A DNA stretch of 64,000 nt from Nocardia vinacea (GTDB lineage Bacteria; Actinomycetota; Actinomycetes; Mycobacteriales; Mycobacteriaceae): NCBI RefSeq assembly GCF_035920345.1, contig NZ_CP109149.1:5580001-5644000 (forward strand), given 5' to 3'. The position numbers and the translations under genes were made by a program. Below, in pieces: positions 52,646-60,549 of this stretch (its first letter is position 1; each line of letters starts with the position of its first letter). The notes under the pieces are model-generated. The model was not told where the DNA came from. It made no database searches and worked only from the letters and a program-made list of their open reading frames with translations.

Positions 52646-53956
52646 TTATCCGAGAACCGGATAATTGGCGCGGATCACCGACCGCGGATCGCGCGCCCGC
52701 TTGATCTCCCGCAACCGCGCCAAGGTCGACGAGTCGAATGCCGCGGCGGCCGTCTCCTCCGGAGTGAGGAAGGTGTACGGCTTGAGCCCGCTGATGTGCG
52801 CGCCGATCGCGTCGACGATCTCGGCCCGCCGGGCCTTGACCGCGTCGACGATATGCGGAAGTCCGAGTCCCAACGCATAGAGCAGATAGGGCTCGGTGAC
52901 CGGTCCGCGCGCGCCACCGTCCGCGCCCGCCCTGGCGAATGCGCCGCCGAGATGGCGGATCTGGATATCGACCAGCGGTGCGACCGGCTCGTCGAGCAGG
53001 GTCTTCACGACCGCGTCGCCGAGGTCGGTGAGCAGTTCGGCGCGGGACAGGGACGGGCTGGGATCGGTTGGCTCCGCCGTGATTTCGCCGAGGCTCGCCA
53101 CCGACAGCGCGCCACGCTTATCGGCGAGCGGCCCGTCGATCGCGTCCAACCGGGTCAGCAGGGATCGGCCTACCTCGGGTTCGCCGAGGTAGGCGACATC
53201 CAGCGCGACCATCGGCGGCGCATCCGGGAACTGGAACCGGTGGAACCACACCGACAGTTCGTCGGGTGCGTCGGCGGTGATCTCCTGGAATGCCTCGAAG
53301 ACCTCCGCCGTGCGCGCACCGTGCCACATCACCCGCCCGCCGTAGAGCCCCGGCGCCGGGAAGAGGTCGAATTCGAGCGCGGTCACCACCGCGAAATCGC
53401 CGCCGCCACCACGCAATGCCCAGAACAGCTCCGGATCGTTCGCAGCGGTCACCCGCGTCCGCGCGCCCTCGGCGTCCACGATCTCGAAGGCGCGCACCGC
53501 ATCCGAGGCCCAACCGTGCTTGCGGCCGAACCAGCTCATCCCGCCACCGAGGGTGTATCCGGTGACGCCGACCACCGGATTGCTGCCTGCGAGTCCGGTG
53601 AGTCCGTGCACCGCAGCCGCGGCCTGCACCGAGCCCCAGTTCGCGCCCGCGCCGACCTTCGCCACCCGCCGCTCGGCATCGATCTCGACACTGTCCAGTC
53701 CCCCGGTGCGCAGCAGGATCGCGTCCTCCACCCCGCCGGCGGCGCCGTGCCCGGTCGGCTGCGCGATCACCGGTACCCCGGCTCGATATGCGTGTGCCAC
53801 CACCGCCGCGACGTCATCCGCATCGCCGGCCCGCACCACCGCGGCGACCGGCTGGGTGACCGTCAAGGTCCACGGCCGCGCCGCCGCCTCGAAGCCCGCG
53901 TCACCCGGCACCAGCACCCGGCCGGATAGTTCAGCGCGCAGATCCTCGAATGTCAT
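52646..53956 (-). CDS. FAD-binding oxidoreductase (BBE-like, FAD_binding_4)
   Basis: A 436-residue flavin oxidase. The FAD_binding_4 domain (about 30-200) shows 'PVAAVVRAGDADDVAAVVAH', 'VIAQPTGHGAAGGVEDAILL' (His in the position used for covalent FAD attachment in this family) and 'GVTGYTLGGGMSWFGRKHGW'. The C-terminal BBE segment ends in 'PRSVIRANYPVLG', as is usual. Such enzymes oxidise alcohols, sugars or alkaloid-like substrates with oxygen. It is the last gene of the accessory island; the substrate cannot be deduced. Confidence 0.88.
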   Translation of the reverse strand: MTFEDLRAELSGRVLVPGDAGFEAAARPWTLTVTQPVAAVVRAGDADDVAAVVAHAYRAGVPVIAQPTGHGAAGGVEDAILLRTGGLDSVEIDAERRVAKVGAGANWGSVQAAAAVHGLTGLAGSNPVVGVTGYTLGGGMSWFGRKHGWASDAVRAFEIVDAEGARTRVTAANDPELFWALRGGGGDFAVVTALEFDLFPAPGLYGGRVMWHGARTAEVFEAFQEITADAPDELSVWFHRFQFPDAPPMVALDVAYLGEPEVGRSLLTRLDAIDGPLADKRGALSVASLGEITAEPTDPSPSLSRAELLTDLGDAVVKTLLDEPVAPLVDIQIRHLGGAFARAGADGGARGPVTEPYLLYALGLGLPHIVDAVKARRAEIVDAIGAHISGLKPYTFLTPEETAAAAFDSSTLARLREIKRARDPRSVIRANYPVLG

Positions 53957-54054
53957 TGGTATGTCCTCACTTCGCAGCTGTGCCCGAAAGCACCTGCGGC
54001 CCGTGGATCGTGCCGCGACTACCCCAATGACGAAACGGGAGCGGTAAATGTAAC

Positions 54055-54085
54055 AGCGGCCGCCCGAGATTCTCGGACGGCCGCT
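54055..54085 (-). terminator. Hairpin downstream of the mca operon
   Basis: AGCGGCCGCCCGA pairs with TCGGACGGCCGCT except for one mismatch around a 5-base loop. It starts 6 bases beyond the stop of the small membrane protein gene on the minus strand. The run of T residues lies on the other side, so termination may be U-independent. Confidence 0.65.
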
Positions 54086-54091
54086 GCGAAA

Positions 54092-54361
54092 TCAGGTTTT
54101 ATCAGGCCCTTCGTCGGACTCGACGTCCTTCTTGTCGAGCCGGGTGATACCGGGTTCGGTGCCCTCGTCGGCCGCCTGATCCGGTTCCGGATGTTCGGGC
54201 TCGAAGGTCGCGGGCAGGCCCTTGATATGCCGGTTCATCGACCGCACCAGCAGGACGGTCCCGGCGAGCAACACCAGAATGATCACCAGACCGAGCGGCG
54301 ACGCCTTGCCGAATTCGGGTCCGGTGGGCGTGCCGGGAGTTTGCGCTAGCAGAACCAACAT
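54092..54361 (-). CDS. Small membrane protein co-translated with mca (Rv1083-like)
   Basis: An 89-residue protein with one membrane helix at about 20-40 ('PLGLVIILVLLAGTVLLVRS'), a short extracytoplasmic N-terminus and an acidic cytoplasmic tail. Its start overlaps the mca stop (ATGA at 54361-54358 in complement), so it is made together with Mca. The same pairing exists in mycobacteria. Function is unknown. Confidence 0.82.
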   Translation of the reverse strand: MLVLLAQTPGTPTGPEFGKASPLGLVIILVLLAGTVLLVRSMNRHIKGLPATFEPEHPEPDQAADEGTEPGITRLDKKDVESDEGPDKT

Positions 54362-55245
54362 CACCGGTGCTCGTCTTCGATACCGGCGAACAGATCGGTC
54401 TCCGGCCGCGCGGAGTCGACCCTGGACTTGGCCAGTTCGAACTCCTCGGTCGGCCACAGCCGCTGCTGCATTTCCATCGGAATCGCGAAGAACGCGCCGT
54501 TGGGATCGATCTGGGTGGCGTGCGCGCGCAGGGCGTCATCGCGCTGCGGGAAGTATTTGGCGCACTCGATCTGGGTGGTCACCTTGGACATGCCGTCCGG
54601 GCGGCCCTGCCGGTAGGCGCGCATCCGTTCCAGCCACTCCTGCAGCGGAAACGGCTCACCGATCCGTTCGTATTCGGCGGCGAATACATCCAGGCGGGCC
54701 ATGGTGAAACCGTGGTCGTAGTAGATCTTCAGCGGCTGCCACGGCTCGCCCGCATCCGGGAAACGCTCCGGATCGCCCGCCGCGTCGAACGCGGCCATCG
54801 ACACCTCGTGGCAGCGGATGTGATCGGGATGCGGGTAGCCGCCGTTCTCGTCATAGGTGGTCATCACATGCGGCTTGAACTCGCGCACCACGCGGACCAG
54901 CGCCTCGACGGCTTCTTCCAGCGGGACCAGCGCGAAGCAGCCCTCGGGTAGCGGCGGCAGCGGATCGCCCTCGGGTAGGCCGGAGTCGACGAAACCGAGC
55001 CAGGTCTGGCGCACACCGAGCGCGGCGGCCGCGGCCTCCATCTCCTCGCGCCGGATCTCGTCGATCCGCTCCAACACGCCGGGAGTGTCCATCGCAGGGT
55101 TGAGGATGCTGCCGCGTTCGCCGCCGGTCAGCGTGACGATGAGGACATCGTGGCCCTCGTCGGCATACCGTGCGGTCGTCGCGGCACCCTTACTGGATTC
55201 GTCGTCGGGGTGCGCATGAACCGCCATGAGCCGAAAGCCACTCAC
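54361..55245 (-). CDS. mca: Mycothiol S-conjugate amidase
   Basis: A 294-residue zinc amidase that cleaves mycothiol S-conjugates, releasing mercapturic acids for export; it protects against electrophiles and antibiotics. The metal site is visible as '[10 protein letters not shown]' (His12, Asp15) and '[14 protein letters not shown]' (second His). '[20 protein letters not shown]' and '[20 protein letters not shown]' are typical for Mca rather than MshB. It demonstrates that the organism makes mycothiol, the cofactor required by the isomerase at 43915. Confidence 0.96.
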   Translation of the reverse strand: MSGFRLMAVHAHPDDESSKGAATTARYADEGHDVLIVTLTGGERGSILNPAMDTPGVLERIDEIRREEMEAAAAALGVRQTWLGFVDSGLPEGDPLPPLPEGCFALVPLEEAVEALVRVVREFKPHVMTTYDENGGYPHPDHIRCHEVSMAAFDAAGDPERFPDAGEPWQPLKIYYDHGFTMARLDVFAAEYERIGEPFPLQEWLERMRAYRQGRPDGMSKVTTQIECAKYFPQRDDALRAHATQIDPNGAFFAIPMEMQQRLWPTEEFELAKSRVDSARPETDLFAGIEDEHR

Positions 55246-55369
55246 GTCTCGTTCACCTCATCAACCACCGTCATACCTCGTACTCTCCGCCGCCGGGGTC
55301 CGATCTGCTTGTCCCTATAGTTCCATTCGACAGACTTTTGTTCCGACGTACCCCCCGGAGTGAGACGGC

Positions 55370-55810
55370 ATGAGTGAAACGCCCGGTGACACGCCGATCG
55401 ACCGACGTGCCGACCGGTACGGAACCACGCCACGCCCGACGCGCCGCTGGATTCCGTTCGCACTCGGCGCGGTCGTGCTCGCCGCGGGTCTCGGGGTCGC
55501 CTACGTCGGCTTCCAGAAGTACGGACCGGAGGATATCGACGCCGAACAGCTCGGTTACACCGTCGTCGACGACTCGACCATCTCGGTCCATCTCAAGGTC
55601 ACCCGCAAGGATCCGCAGCAGCCGGTGGTGTGTTTCGTCCGCGCGATGGCCAGGGACGGGTCCGAATTGGGCCGCCGCGAGGTGCTCATCGAGCCGTCCG
55701 GCAGCGGCACCATCGAGCTGACGACCACCGTGCGTGCCTCCGCCCGGCCGGTGTCGAGCAGCATTTACGGCTGCAGCGATGACGTGCCGAAGTATCTGCG
55801 GGCAGGCTGA
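55370..55810 (+). CDS. DUF4307 membrane-anchored protein
   Basis: A 146-residue protein with an N-terminal cytoplasmic basic segment, one membrane helix (about 28-48; 'FALGAVVLAAGLGVAYVGF') and an extracytoplasmic beta-sandwich-like domain ('YTVVDDSTISVHLKVTRKDP', 'CFVRAMARDGSELGRREV'). Two Cys residues in the outer domain could form a disulfide. It matches DUF4307 (Rv1081c-like), divergent from mca, as in mycobacteria. Function unknown. Confidence 0.87.
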   Translation: MSETPGDTPIDRRADRYGTTPRPTRRWIPFALGAVVLAAGLGVAYVGFQKYGPEDIDAEQLGYTVVDDSTISVHLKVTRKDPQQPVVCFVRAMARDGSELGRREVLIEPSGSGTIELTTTVRASARPVSSSIYGCSDDVPKYLRAG

Positions 55811-55873
55811 TTCCGGGCAATACGCCACTGAGCGGTCTGCAAAATGAACGCCGACCTGCATGTTTGTGATTCA

Positions 55874-56098
55874 TGCTAAAATGGCGTGATACACGGTTCC
55901 GGGGCTCGGAGCCGTGTTTGCTGCATTGGCGGCCAGCGCTGTTAGTTCCGGGTTAGTGAGTTTGCCGGACCTGAAGCCTGTCGGGGTTCGATGAACTTCC
56001 CCAGGATGGCACTAGCCGTCGGCTGGTGCGTGCCCGCCCCCTGTGGGCACTGCAGCGGATCAGGGAACCCGGCCTCGGCCGGGAACAACTACTAGGGA
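55874..56098 (+). promoter_or_regulatory. Extended -10 promoter and long structured leader of greA
   Basis: TGCTAAAAT (55874-55882) is an extended -10 element. From about base 55889 the leader would run some 219 bases before greA. It folds into consecutive hairpins by eye: 55891-55917 (12-bp stem, 3-base loop, at the very 5' end), a CCTG/GGGG...CCCC/AGG stem at 55977-56004, 56009-56029 (8 of 9 pairs), 56030-56050 (GTGCCC/GGGCAC) and 56068-56083 (CCCGGC/GCCGGG), which ends 10 bases before the AGGGAG ribosome binding site. The density of structure suggests a regulatory RNA; I do not recognise an Rfam class. Confidence 0.55.
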
Positions 56099-56107
56099 GT
56101 GATCGAG

Positions 56108-56602
56108 ATGACTGAGACGCAAGTGACTTGGCTGACCCCGGAGTCGCACGACAGGCTCAAGGGTGAACTCGACGCGCTCATCGCCAATCGTCCGGTCATC
56201 GCCGCCGAGATCAACGAGCGCCGTGAAGAGGGCGACCTCAAGGAAAACGGCGGATATCACGCCGCGCGTGAAGAGCAGGGTCAGCAGGAGGCGCGCATCC
56301 GGCAGCTGCAGGAGCTGCTGAACAACGCAAAGGTCGGCGTTGCGCCCACCAAGTCCGGCGTCGCGCTGCCGGGTTCGGTCGTCAAGGTCTACTACGACGG
56401 TGACGAATCCGACACCGAGACCTTCCTCATCGCGACCCGCGAAGAGGGTCTCAACGACTCCAAGCTCGAGACCTACTCGCCGAGTTCGCCGCTCGGTGGC
56501 GCGCTCATCGATGCGAAGGTCGGCGACACCCGTGAGTACACGCTGCCCAACGGCAAGACCATGAAGGTGACGTTGGTCAGCGCCGAGCCGTACCACAGCT
56601 GA
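56108..56602 (+). CDS. greA: Transcription elongation factor GreA
   Basis: A 164-residue protein that stimulates transcript cleavage by backtracked RNA polymerase. The N-terminal coiled coil (about 1-80) contains '[20 protein letters not shown]', with the acidic tip residues D and E; the C-terminal FKBP-like domain ends with '[20 protein letters not shown]'. ATG 56108 is used, 8 bases after AGGGAG; a GTG at 56099 is in frame. Long structured leader upstream and a perfect terminator hairpin downstream. Confidence 0.96.
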   Translation: MTETQVTWLTPESHDRLKGELDALIANRPVIAAEINERREEGDLKENGGYHAAREEQGQQEARIRQLQELLNNAKVGVAPTKSGVALPGSVVKVYYDGDESDTETFLIATREEGLNDSKLETYSPSSPLGGALIDAKVGDTREYTLPNGKTMKVTLVSAEPYHS

Positions 56603-56626
56603 TTCCGGGCCTGAAGCCATGAAGAA

Positions 56627-56657
56627 CGGCCGCATCCGGAAAGTACGGATGCGGCCG
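56627..56657. terminator. Perfect 12-bp bidirectional terminator between greA and metB
   Basis: CGGCCGCATCCG and CGGATGCGGCCG flank a 7-base loop. It lies 24 bases after the greA stop and 16 bases after the metB stop on the other strand, so it serves two convergent genes. Confidence 0.82.
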
Positions 56658-56673
56658 CTCTTCGTTTCCATAT

Positions 56674-57825
56674 CTAGTTCGCCAGTGCCTGTTCGATGTC
56701 GGCCAGCAAATCGCTGACGTCCTCGATGCCGACCGAGAGTCGCACCAGATCGTCCGGCACCTCCAGCTGCGAGCCCGCGGTGGAGGCGTGCGTCATGGCA
56801 GCCGGATGTTCGATCAGCGATTCCACGCCGCCGAGCGATTCGGCGAGGGTGAAGATCTTGGTGCGCGAGCAGAACTCGTGCGCCGCATCTTTGCCGCCGT
56901 TGAGCCGCACCGAAATCATGCCGCCGAAGCGCTTCATCTGCTTGTCGGCGATGGCGTGGCCCGGATGCTCGGCCAGGCCCGGGTAGATGACCTGCGAAAT
57001 GGCCGGATGCCTGGTCAGGAATTCGGCAATGGTTTCGGCGTTGTCGCAGTGTCGATCCATCCGCACCGCGAGGGTTTTGGTGCCGCGCAGGGTGAGGTAG
57101 GCGTCGAACGGGCCGGGCACCGCGCCCGCACCGTTCTGCAGGAAGGCGAAAGCCGCATCGAGTTGCGGATCGTTGGTGATCAACGCCCCGCCCACGACAT
57201 CGGAGTGCCCACCGAGGTACTTGGTGGTCGAATGCGTGACGATATCGGCGCCGAGCAGCAGCGGCTGCTGCAGGTACGGCGTGGCAAAGGTGTTGTCCAC
57301 CACCAGTTTCGCGCCCGCGACATGTGCGACCTCGGCGAGCGCCGGAATGTCGCCGATGCTCAGCAGTGGGTTGGTGGGGGTTTCGATCCAGATCAGCTTG
57401 GTGTTCGGGCGGATCGCGGCACGCATCTCGTCGACATTGAATACATGCGCGGGCGAATGCTCGATGCCCCACTGGCTGAAGACCTTGTCGATCAGCCGGA
57501 AGGTGCCGCCGTAGGCGTCGTCCGGGATGACGATGTGGTCACCGGGGCGCAGCGTCGCCCGCAGCGCACAGTCGGTGGCGGCCATGCCGGAGGCGAACGC
57601 GCGTCCGTAGCGGCCCGATTCGAGCGCGGCGAGGTTCGCCTCGAGTGCGGTCCTGGTCGGGTTGCCGGTGCGGCCGTATTCGTAGCCTTCGCGCAACCCG
57701 CCCACCCCGTCCTGGGCGAACGTCGAACTCGCGTAGATGGGCACGTTCACCGCACCGGTCCGCGCTTCGGGTTCGTATCCGGCATGCACGGCTCTGGTGG
57801 AGAATCCCAGCTCAGCTCTGTTCAT
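56674..57825 (-). CDS. metB: Cystathionine gamma-synthase
   Basis: PLP enzyme of the Cys/Met metabolism family that joins an activated homoserine with cysteine to cystathionine. The 383-residue protein shows 'YGRTGNPTRTALEANLAALE', 'IWIETPTNPLLSIGDIPAL', the PLP-lysine motif 'VTHSTTKYLGGHSDVVGG' and 'ESLGGVESLIEHPAAMTHAS'. ATG 57825 is chosen since homology starts at 'GFSTRAVHAGYEP'; an upstream ATG (57849) would add MSERSERT, encoded by a GAGCGAGCGC-type repeat. With cbs at 60.5 kb the locus can run transsulfuration in both directions, as in mycobacteria. Confidence 0.95.
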   Translation of the reverse strand: MNRAELGFSTRAVHAGYEPEARTGAVNVPIYASSTFAQDGVGGLREGYEYGRTGNPTRTALEANLAALESGRYGRAFASGMAATDCALRATLRPGDHIVIPDDAYGGTFRLIDKVFSQWGIEHSPAHVFNVDEMRAAIRPNTKLIWIETPTNPLLSIGDIPALAEVAHVAGAKLVVDNTFATPYLQQPLLLGADIVTHSTTKYLGGHSDVVGGALITNDPQLDAAFAFLQNGAGAVPGPFDAYLTLRGTKTLAVRMDRHCDNAETIAEFLTRHPAISQVIYPGLAEHPGHAIADKQMKRFGGMISVRLNGGKDAAHEFCSRTKIFTLAESLGGVESLIEHPAAMTHASTAGSQLEVPDDLVRLSVGIEDVSDLLADIEQALAN

Positions 57826-57949
57826 TGTTCGCTCGCTGCGCTCGCTCATGAGGTCAGCCTAAACCTGGGCGATCGGCGGGCTATCAGCCGGACCATTTGT
57901 TGTGACCCGATCCCGGCTTTCGCGGCGGCGACGGCGGTAGGTTGAGCTC

Positions 57950-59125
57950 ATGCTGAGCGTTGATGAACTGTTCGCGATCGATGCCCTGTTGACCGAGGAC
58001 GAGCGCGAGATCCGCGATACCGTCCGCACGTTCGCGAACCATCGGTTGCGGCCGCAGATCGCGGAATGGTTCGAGGCAGGGACGTTCCCAGCCCGTGAGC
58101 TTGCGCCGGAACTCGGCAATGTCGGGTTGCTCGGTATGCACTTGGAGGGCTACGGATGCGCGGGTCTGTCGGCGACCGCCTACGGTCTGGCCTGCCAGGA
58201 GCTCGAGGCGGTCGATTCGGGTGTGCGCAGCATGGTTTCGGTGCAGGGTTCGCTGGCCATGACCGCGATCCACAAGTTCGGCTCCGAGGAGCAGAAGCAG
58301 CAGTGGCTGCCGGATATGGCGGCCGGACGCGCGCTCGGCTGCTTCGGACTCACCGAACCGGATTTCGGCTCGAATCCGGGTGGCATGCGAACCAGGGCCA
58401 AGCGCGACGGCACCGACTGGGTGCTCAACGGCTCCAAGATGTGGATCACCAACGGATCGGTGGCCGATATCGCGGTGGTGTGGGCGCAGACCGAGGACGA
58501 GGGCAAGCAGGTGGTGCGCGGCTTCCTGGTCCCGCCGGCCGCACCCGGATTCGCCGCGCGCGAGATGCATCACAAGTTGTCGTTGCGCGCATCGGTGACG
58601 GCGGAATTGGACTTCGACGACGTGCGGCTGCCTGCCGATGCGGTGCTGCCGCAGTCGCGCGGACTGAGTTCCCCGCTCGCCTGTCTGAGCGAGGCGCGGT
58701 TCGGCATCATCTTCGGCGCCCTCGGCGCGGCGCGCGACTGTCTGGCCGCGACCATCGAGTACGCGCGGACCAGGGAGGTCTTCGACAAGCCGCTGGCCGC
58801 CTACCAGTTGACCCAGGCGAAGCTCGCCGATATGGCACTCGAGTACGGCAAGGGCCAGCTGCTCGCGCTGCAGGTCGGCAGGTTGAAGGATCGCGGCGAG
58901 GTGCTGGCGGAGCAGATCAGCGCGGGCAAGTTGAACAGCACCCGGGAGGCCATCGCCATCGCCCGCGAATGCCGGACCATACTCGGCGCCAACGGCATCA
59001 CGCTGGACTATCCGGTGCTGCGGCACGCGAACAATCTCGAGTCGGTGCTCACGTATGAGGGCACGGCCGAGGTGCATCAGTTGGTGCTCGGAAAGGCGCT
59101 CACCGACTCGAATGCGTTTCGGTAA
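57950..59125 (+). CDS. Acyl-CoA dehydrogenase, glutaryl-CoA dehydrogenase-like
   Basis: A 391-residue FAD flavoprotein. Family blocks are 'GCFGLTEPDFGSNPGGMRTR', 'LNGSKMWITNGSVADIAVVW' and 'RLSEARFGI'-like 'CLSEARFGIIFGALGAARDC'. The C-terminal catalytic Glu sits in 'LTYEGTAEVHQLVLGKALT', and the 'YEGT' context is that of glutaryl-CoA dehydrogenases, which oxidise and decarboxylate glutaryl-CoA to crotonyl-CoA. No lysine-degradation gene is adjacent, so another short-chain substrate is possible. It is divergent from metB with 125 bases between. Confidence 0.9.
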   Translation: MLSVDELFAIDALLTEDEREIRDTVRTFANHRLRPQIAEWFEAGTFPARELAPELGNVGLLGMHLEGYGCAGLSATAYGLACQELEAVDSGVRSMVSVQGSLAMTAIHKFGSEEQKQQWLPDMAAGRALGCFGLTEPDFGSNPGGMRTRAKRDGTDWVLNGSKMWITNGSVADIAVVWAQTEDEGKQVVRGFLVPPAAPGFAAREMHHKLSLRASVTAELDFDDVRLPADAVLPQSRGLSSPLACLSEARFGIIFGALGAARDCLAATIEYARTREVFDKPLAAYQLTQAKLADMALEYGKGQLLALQVGRLKDRGEVLAEQISAGKLNSTREAIAIARECRTILGANGITLDYPVLRHANNLESVLTYEGTAEVHQLVLGKALTDSNAFR

Positions 59126-59491
59126 TAACTCGGCCGGACGTTTGAATGAAACGCCACAATTTCATAGATGCTGGCCGATTGCTGGCATGAGTAGACGTTT
59201 TCGCTCGGCCCCGCGGTACTCGAAGTGTCGGCATGAAGGACTTTGAACCGCCTGCACCAGACACACGGGGTACCGGCGCTCGCCGCAGCCGCGGCACTAC
59301 CCGCGCCCTCGGCAGCGCTGGACCAGCACGCCGCGGCAGTGCGCGACATTCTCGAACACGGCGTCGAGGGGTCGACCGGATTTCCGGCGGCGGGGCCTTC
59401 TCGACATTTGCCGCCATCAGCACATGGTGACCACTCGTCCAGCCTGGCGACAGCCGCTCGCCCGGCTCGCGCCGGGGTGTCGAAGAGGGAG
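59126..59491. other. 366-bp region without an assignable gene
   Basis: Several frames are open across this stretch on both strands. The + strand frame from 59243 has gene-like third positions for about 50 codons ('ALAAAAALPAPSAALDQHAA', 'VRDILEHGVEGS') and then degrades. This could be the remains of a small helical protein gene. No known domain, repeat or RNA was recognised. Confidence 0.4.
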
Positions 59492-59689
59492 TCAGCGCAT
59501 GTCGCGGGGGTCGTCGTATCGCATGTATTCGCCGGTCCGGGAGAAGCCGCCTTGGTGGGAGTAGTCGTCTTGTATGGCGTCTGTCCAGCCCTGGCCGCGG
59601 GCTGCCTGCTGGTCCATCCAGATTTGTTCGCGGACGGCGTTTTCGCAGCCGCGTCGGTAGGCCTGGGCGTGCCCCTTGACGGCGGGCAT
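59492..59689 (-). CDS. Small hypothetical protein, about 65 residues
   Basis: A short minus-strand gene with very high third-position G/C (nearly every codon), which is the main evidence that it is real. The product reads 'AYRRGCENAVREQIWMDQQA', 'ARGQGWTDAIQDDYSHQGGF', 'SRTGEYMRYDDPRDMR': hydrophilic, rich in Asp, Gln and Tyr. The start is uncertain: ATG 59689 and GTG 59701 lack clear ribosome binding sites, and the frame extends to ATG 59761 through a heptamer repeat. I do not recognise the family. Confidence 0.55.
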   Translation of the reverse strand: MPAVKGHAQAYRRGCENAVREQIWMDQQAARGQGWTDAIQDDYSHQGGFSRTGEYMRYDDPRDMR

Positions 59690-59706
59690 TTCGCCGGCCA
59701 CTCGCC

Positions 59707-59734
59707 CGATGCCCGATGCCCGATGCCCGATGCC
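59707..59734. repeat. Four tandem heptamers
   Basis: CGATGCC is repeated four times without interruption. It lies at or just upstream of the start of the small minus-strand gene and is not a multiple of three, so copy-number change would shift the frame if the longer start is used. Confidence 0.85.
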
Positions 59735-59980
59735 ACGAATCCTGGTGTACGACTGGCACATTCATCATTGCAGACTGGTCGGCCTAGTTTCACAACGCGA
59801 ATTACACCGTGTAGAGAACATTGTTACTGCCTGTCATCGCTGTGCCATCTCGACGTCACCGAATTGCCAAGGGACGAGGCGCAAGCTGTATCGCATCGAA
59901 ATGTACGTGGAGGTACACGATGCACGCGCTCTTATCCGACCCCGCCGCCCGGTTGATCTCGATCCCGTTGGGAGCCAGTC

Positions 59981-60454
59981 ATGTTCGTGCGTAGTAGCGC
60001 CCCGATCATCGGGGGTGCGAGAGCCCTGCCGGATCAGCGTGAATTGGTCGCTGCCTTCGGCGGACATCCGGTTGAGCCTGCTCGGGAGCATCCGCTCATT
60101 CCGCTGGCACACGCGCTCGCGGACCTGCACCGGCAGCGGCACGGCGATCCGCTCGCCACCGCCGGAATCGATTGCCGCCGAGCCGAACTCGTCTCCGCCA
60201 TCGACACCTGGGTAATCACCCGGGTGCCGCAGCGGCGCTCGACCGCACATATCCGCGCCGAATCCATCGGCGCGACCATGGATCGAATGGCCGCCGCCTA
60301 CGTCCACGCCAGCCACCTACTGCATACCGCCGAAAAGGTCGCCGACGACCGCGTCCACGCCGCCTGGTACCGCCTCGCCCTACTCGCCGACCACTGGACC
60401 GACCTCATCATCGGTGCCGCCCAAGACAACCCGCGCACCCGCCGAACCGCGTAG
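59981..60454 (+). CDS. DUF4254 family protein
   Basis: A 157-residue all-helical protein. 'LAHALADLHRQRHGDPLATA', 'RRAELVSAIDTWVI', 'IRAESIGATMDRMAAAYVHA' and 'HAAWYRLALLADHWTDLIIG' follow the DUF4254 pattern, a family found as short proteins in nocardiae and streptomycetes. Function is unknown. It stands alone, and its stop is followed after 3 bases by the second 73-bp palindromic repeat. Confidence 0.8.
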   Translation: MFVRSSAPIIGGARALPDQRELVAAFGGHPVEPAREHPLIPLAHALADLHRQRHGDPLATAGIDCRRAELVSAIDTWVITRVPQRRSTAHIRAESIGATMDRMAAAYVHASHLLHTAEKVADDRVHAAWYRLALLADHWTDLIIGAAQDNPRTRRTA

Positions 60455-60457
60455 CGC

Positions 60458-60530
60458 GATCAAGATCAGGTGGCAATGGTGGCGGTGGCTTCTCGACCGA
60501 TGCCGCCATGGCTTCCACCTGATCTTGATC
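60458..60530. repeat. 73-bp dispersed palindromic repeat, copy B
   Basis: Same length and same outer arms as copy A at 8528-8600 (62 of 73 positions identical by eye). It lies between convergent genes: 3 bases after the DUF4254 stop and 19 bases after the cbs stop, so it may double as a bidirectional terminator. Differences between the copies fall in the inner part, while the GATGCCGCCA core and both ends are the same. Confidence 0.8.
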
Positions 60531-60549
60531 CAGTGGGTGGGTGACGGAG

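Noticed and set aside
57826..57849. MSERSERT extension of MetB encoded by a GAGCGAGCGC-type repeat
   Set aside because: Homology begins after the internal ATG, and the same ATGAGCGAGC string appears at other unrelated places (for example 22225, 24895), so it looks like a recurrent sequence rather than protein.
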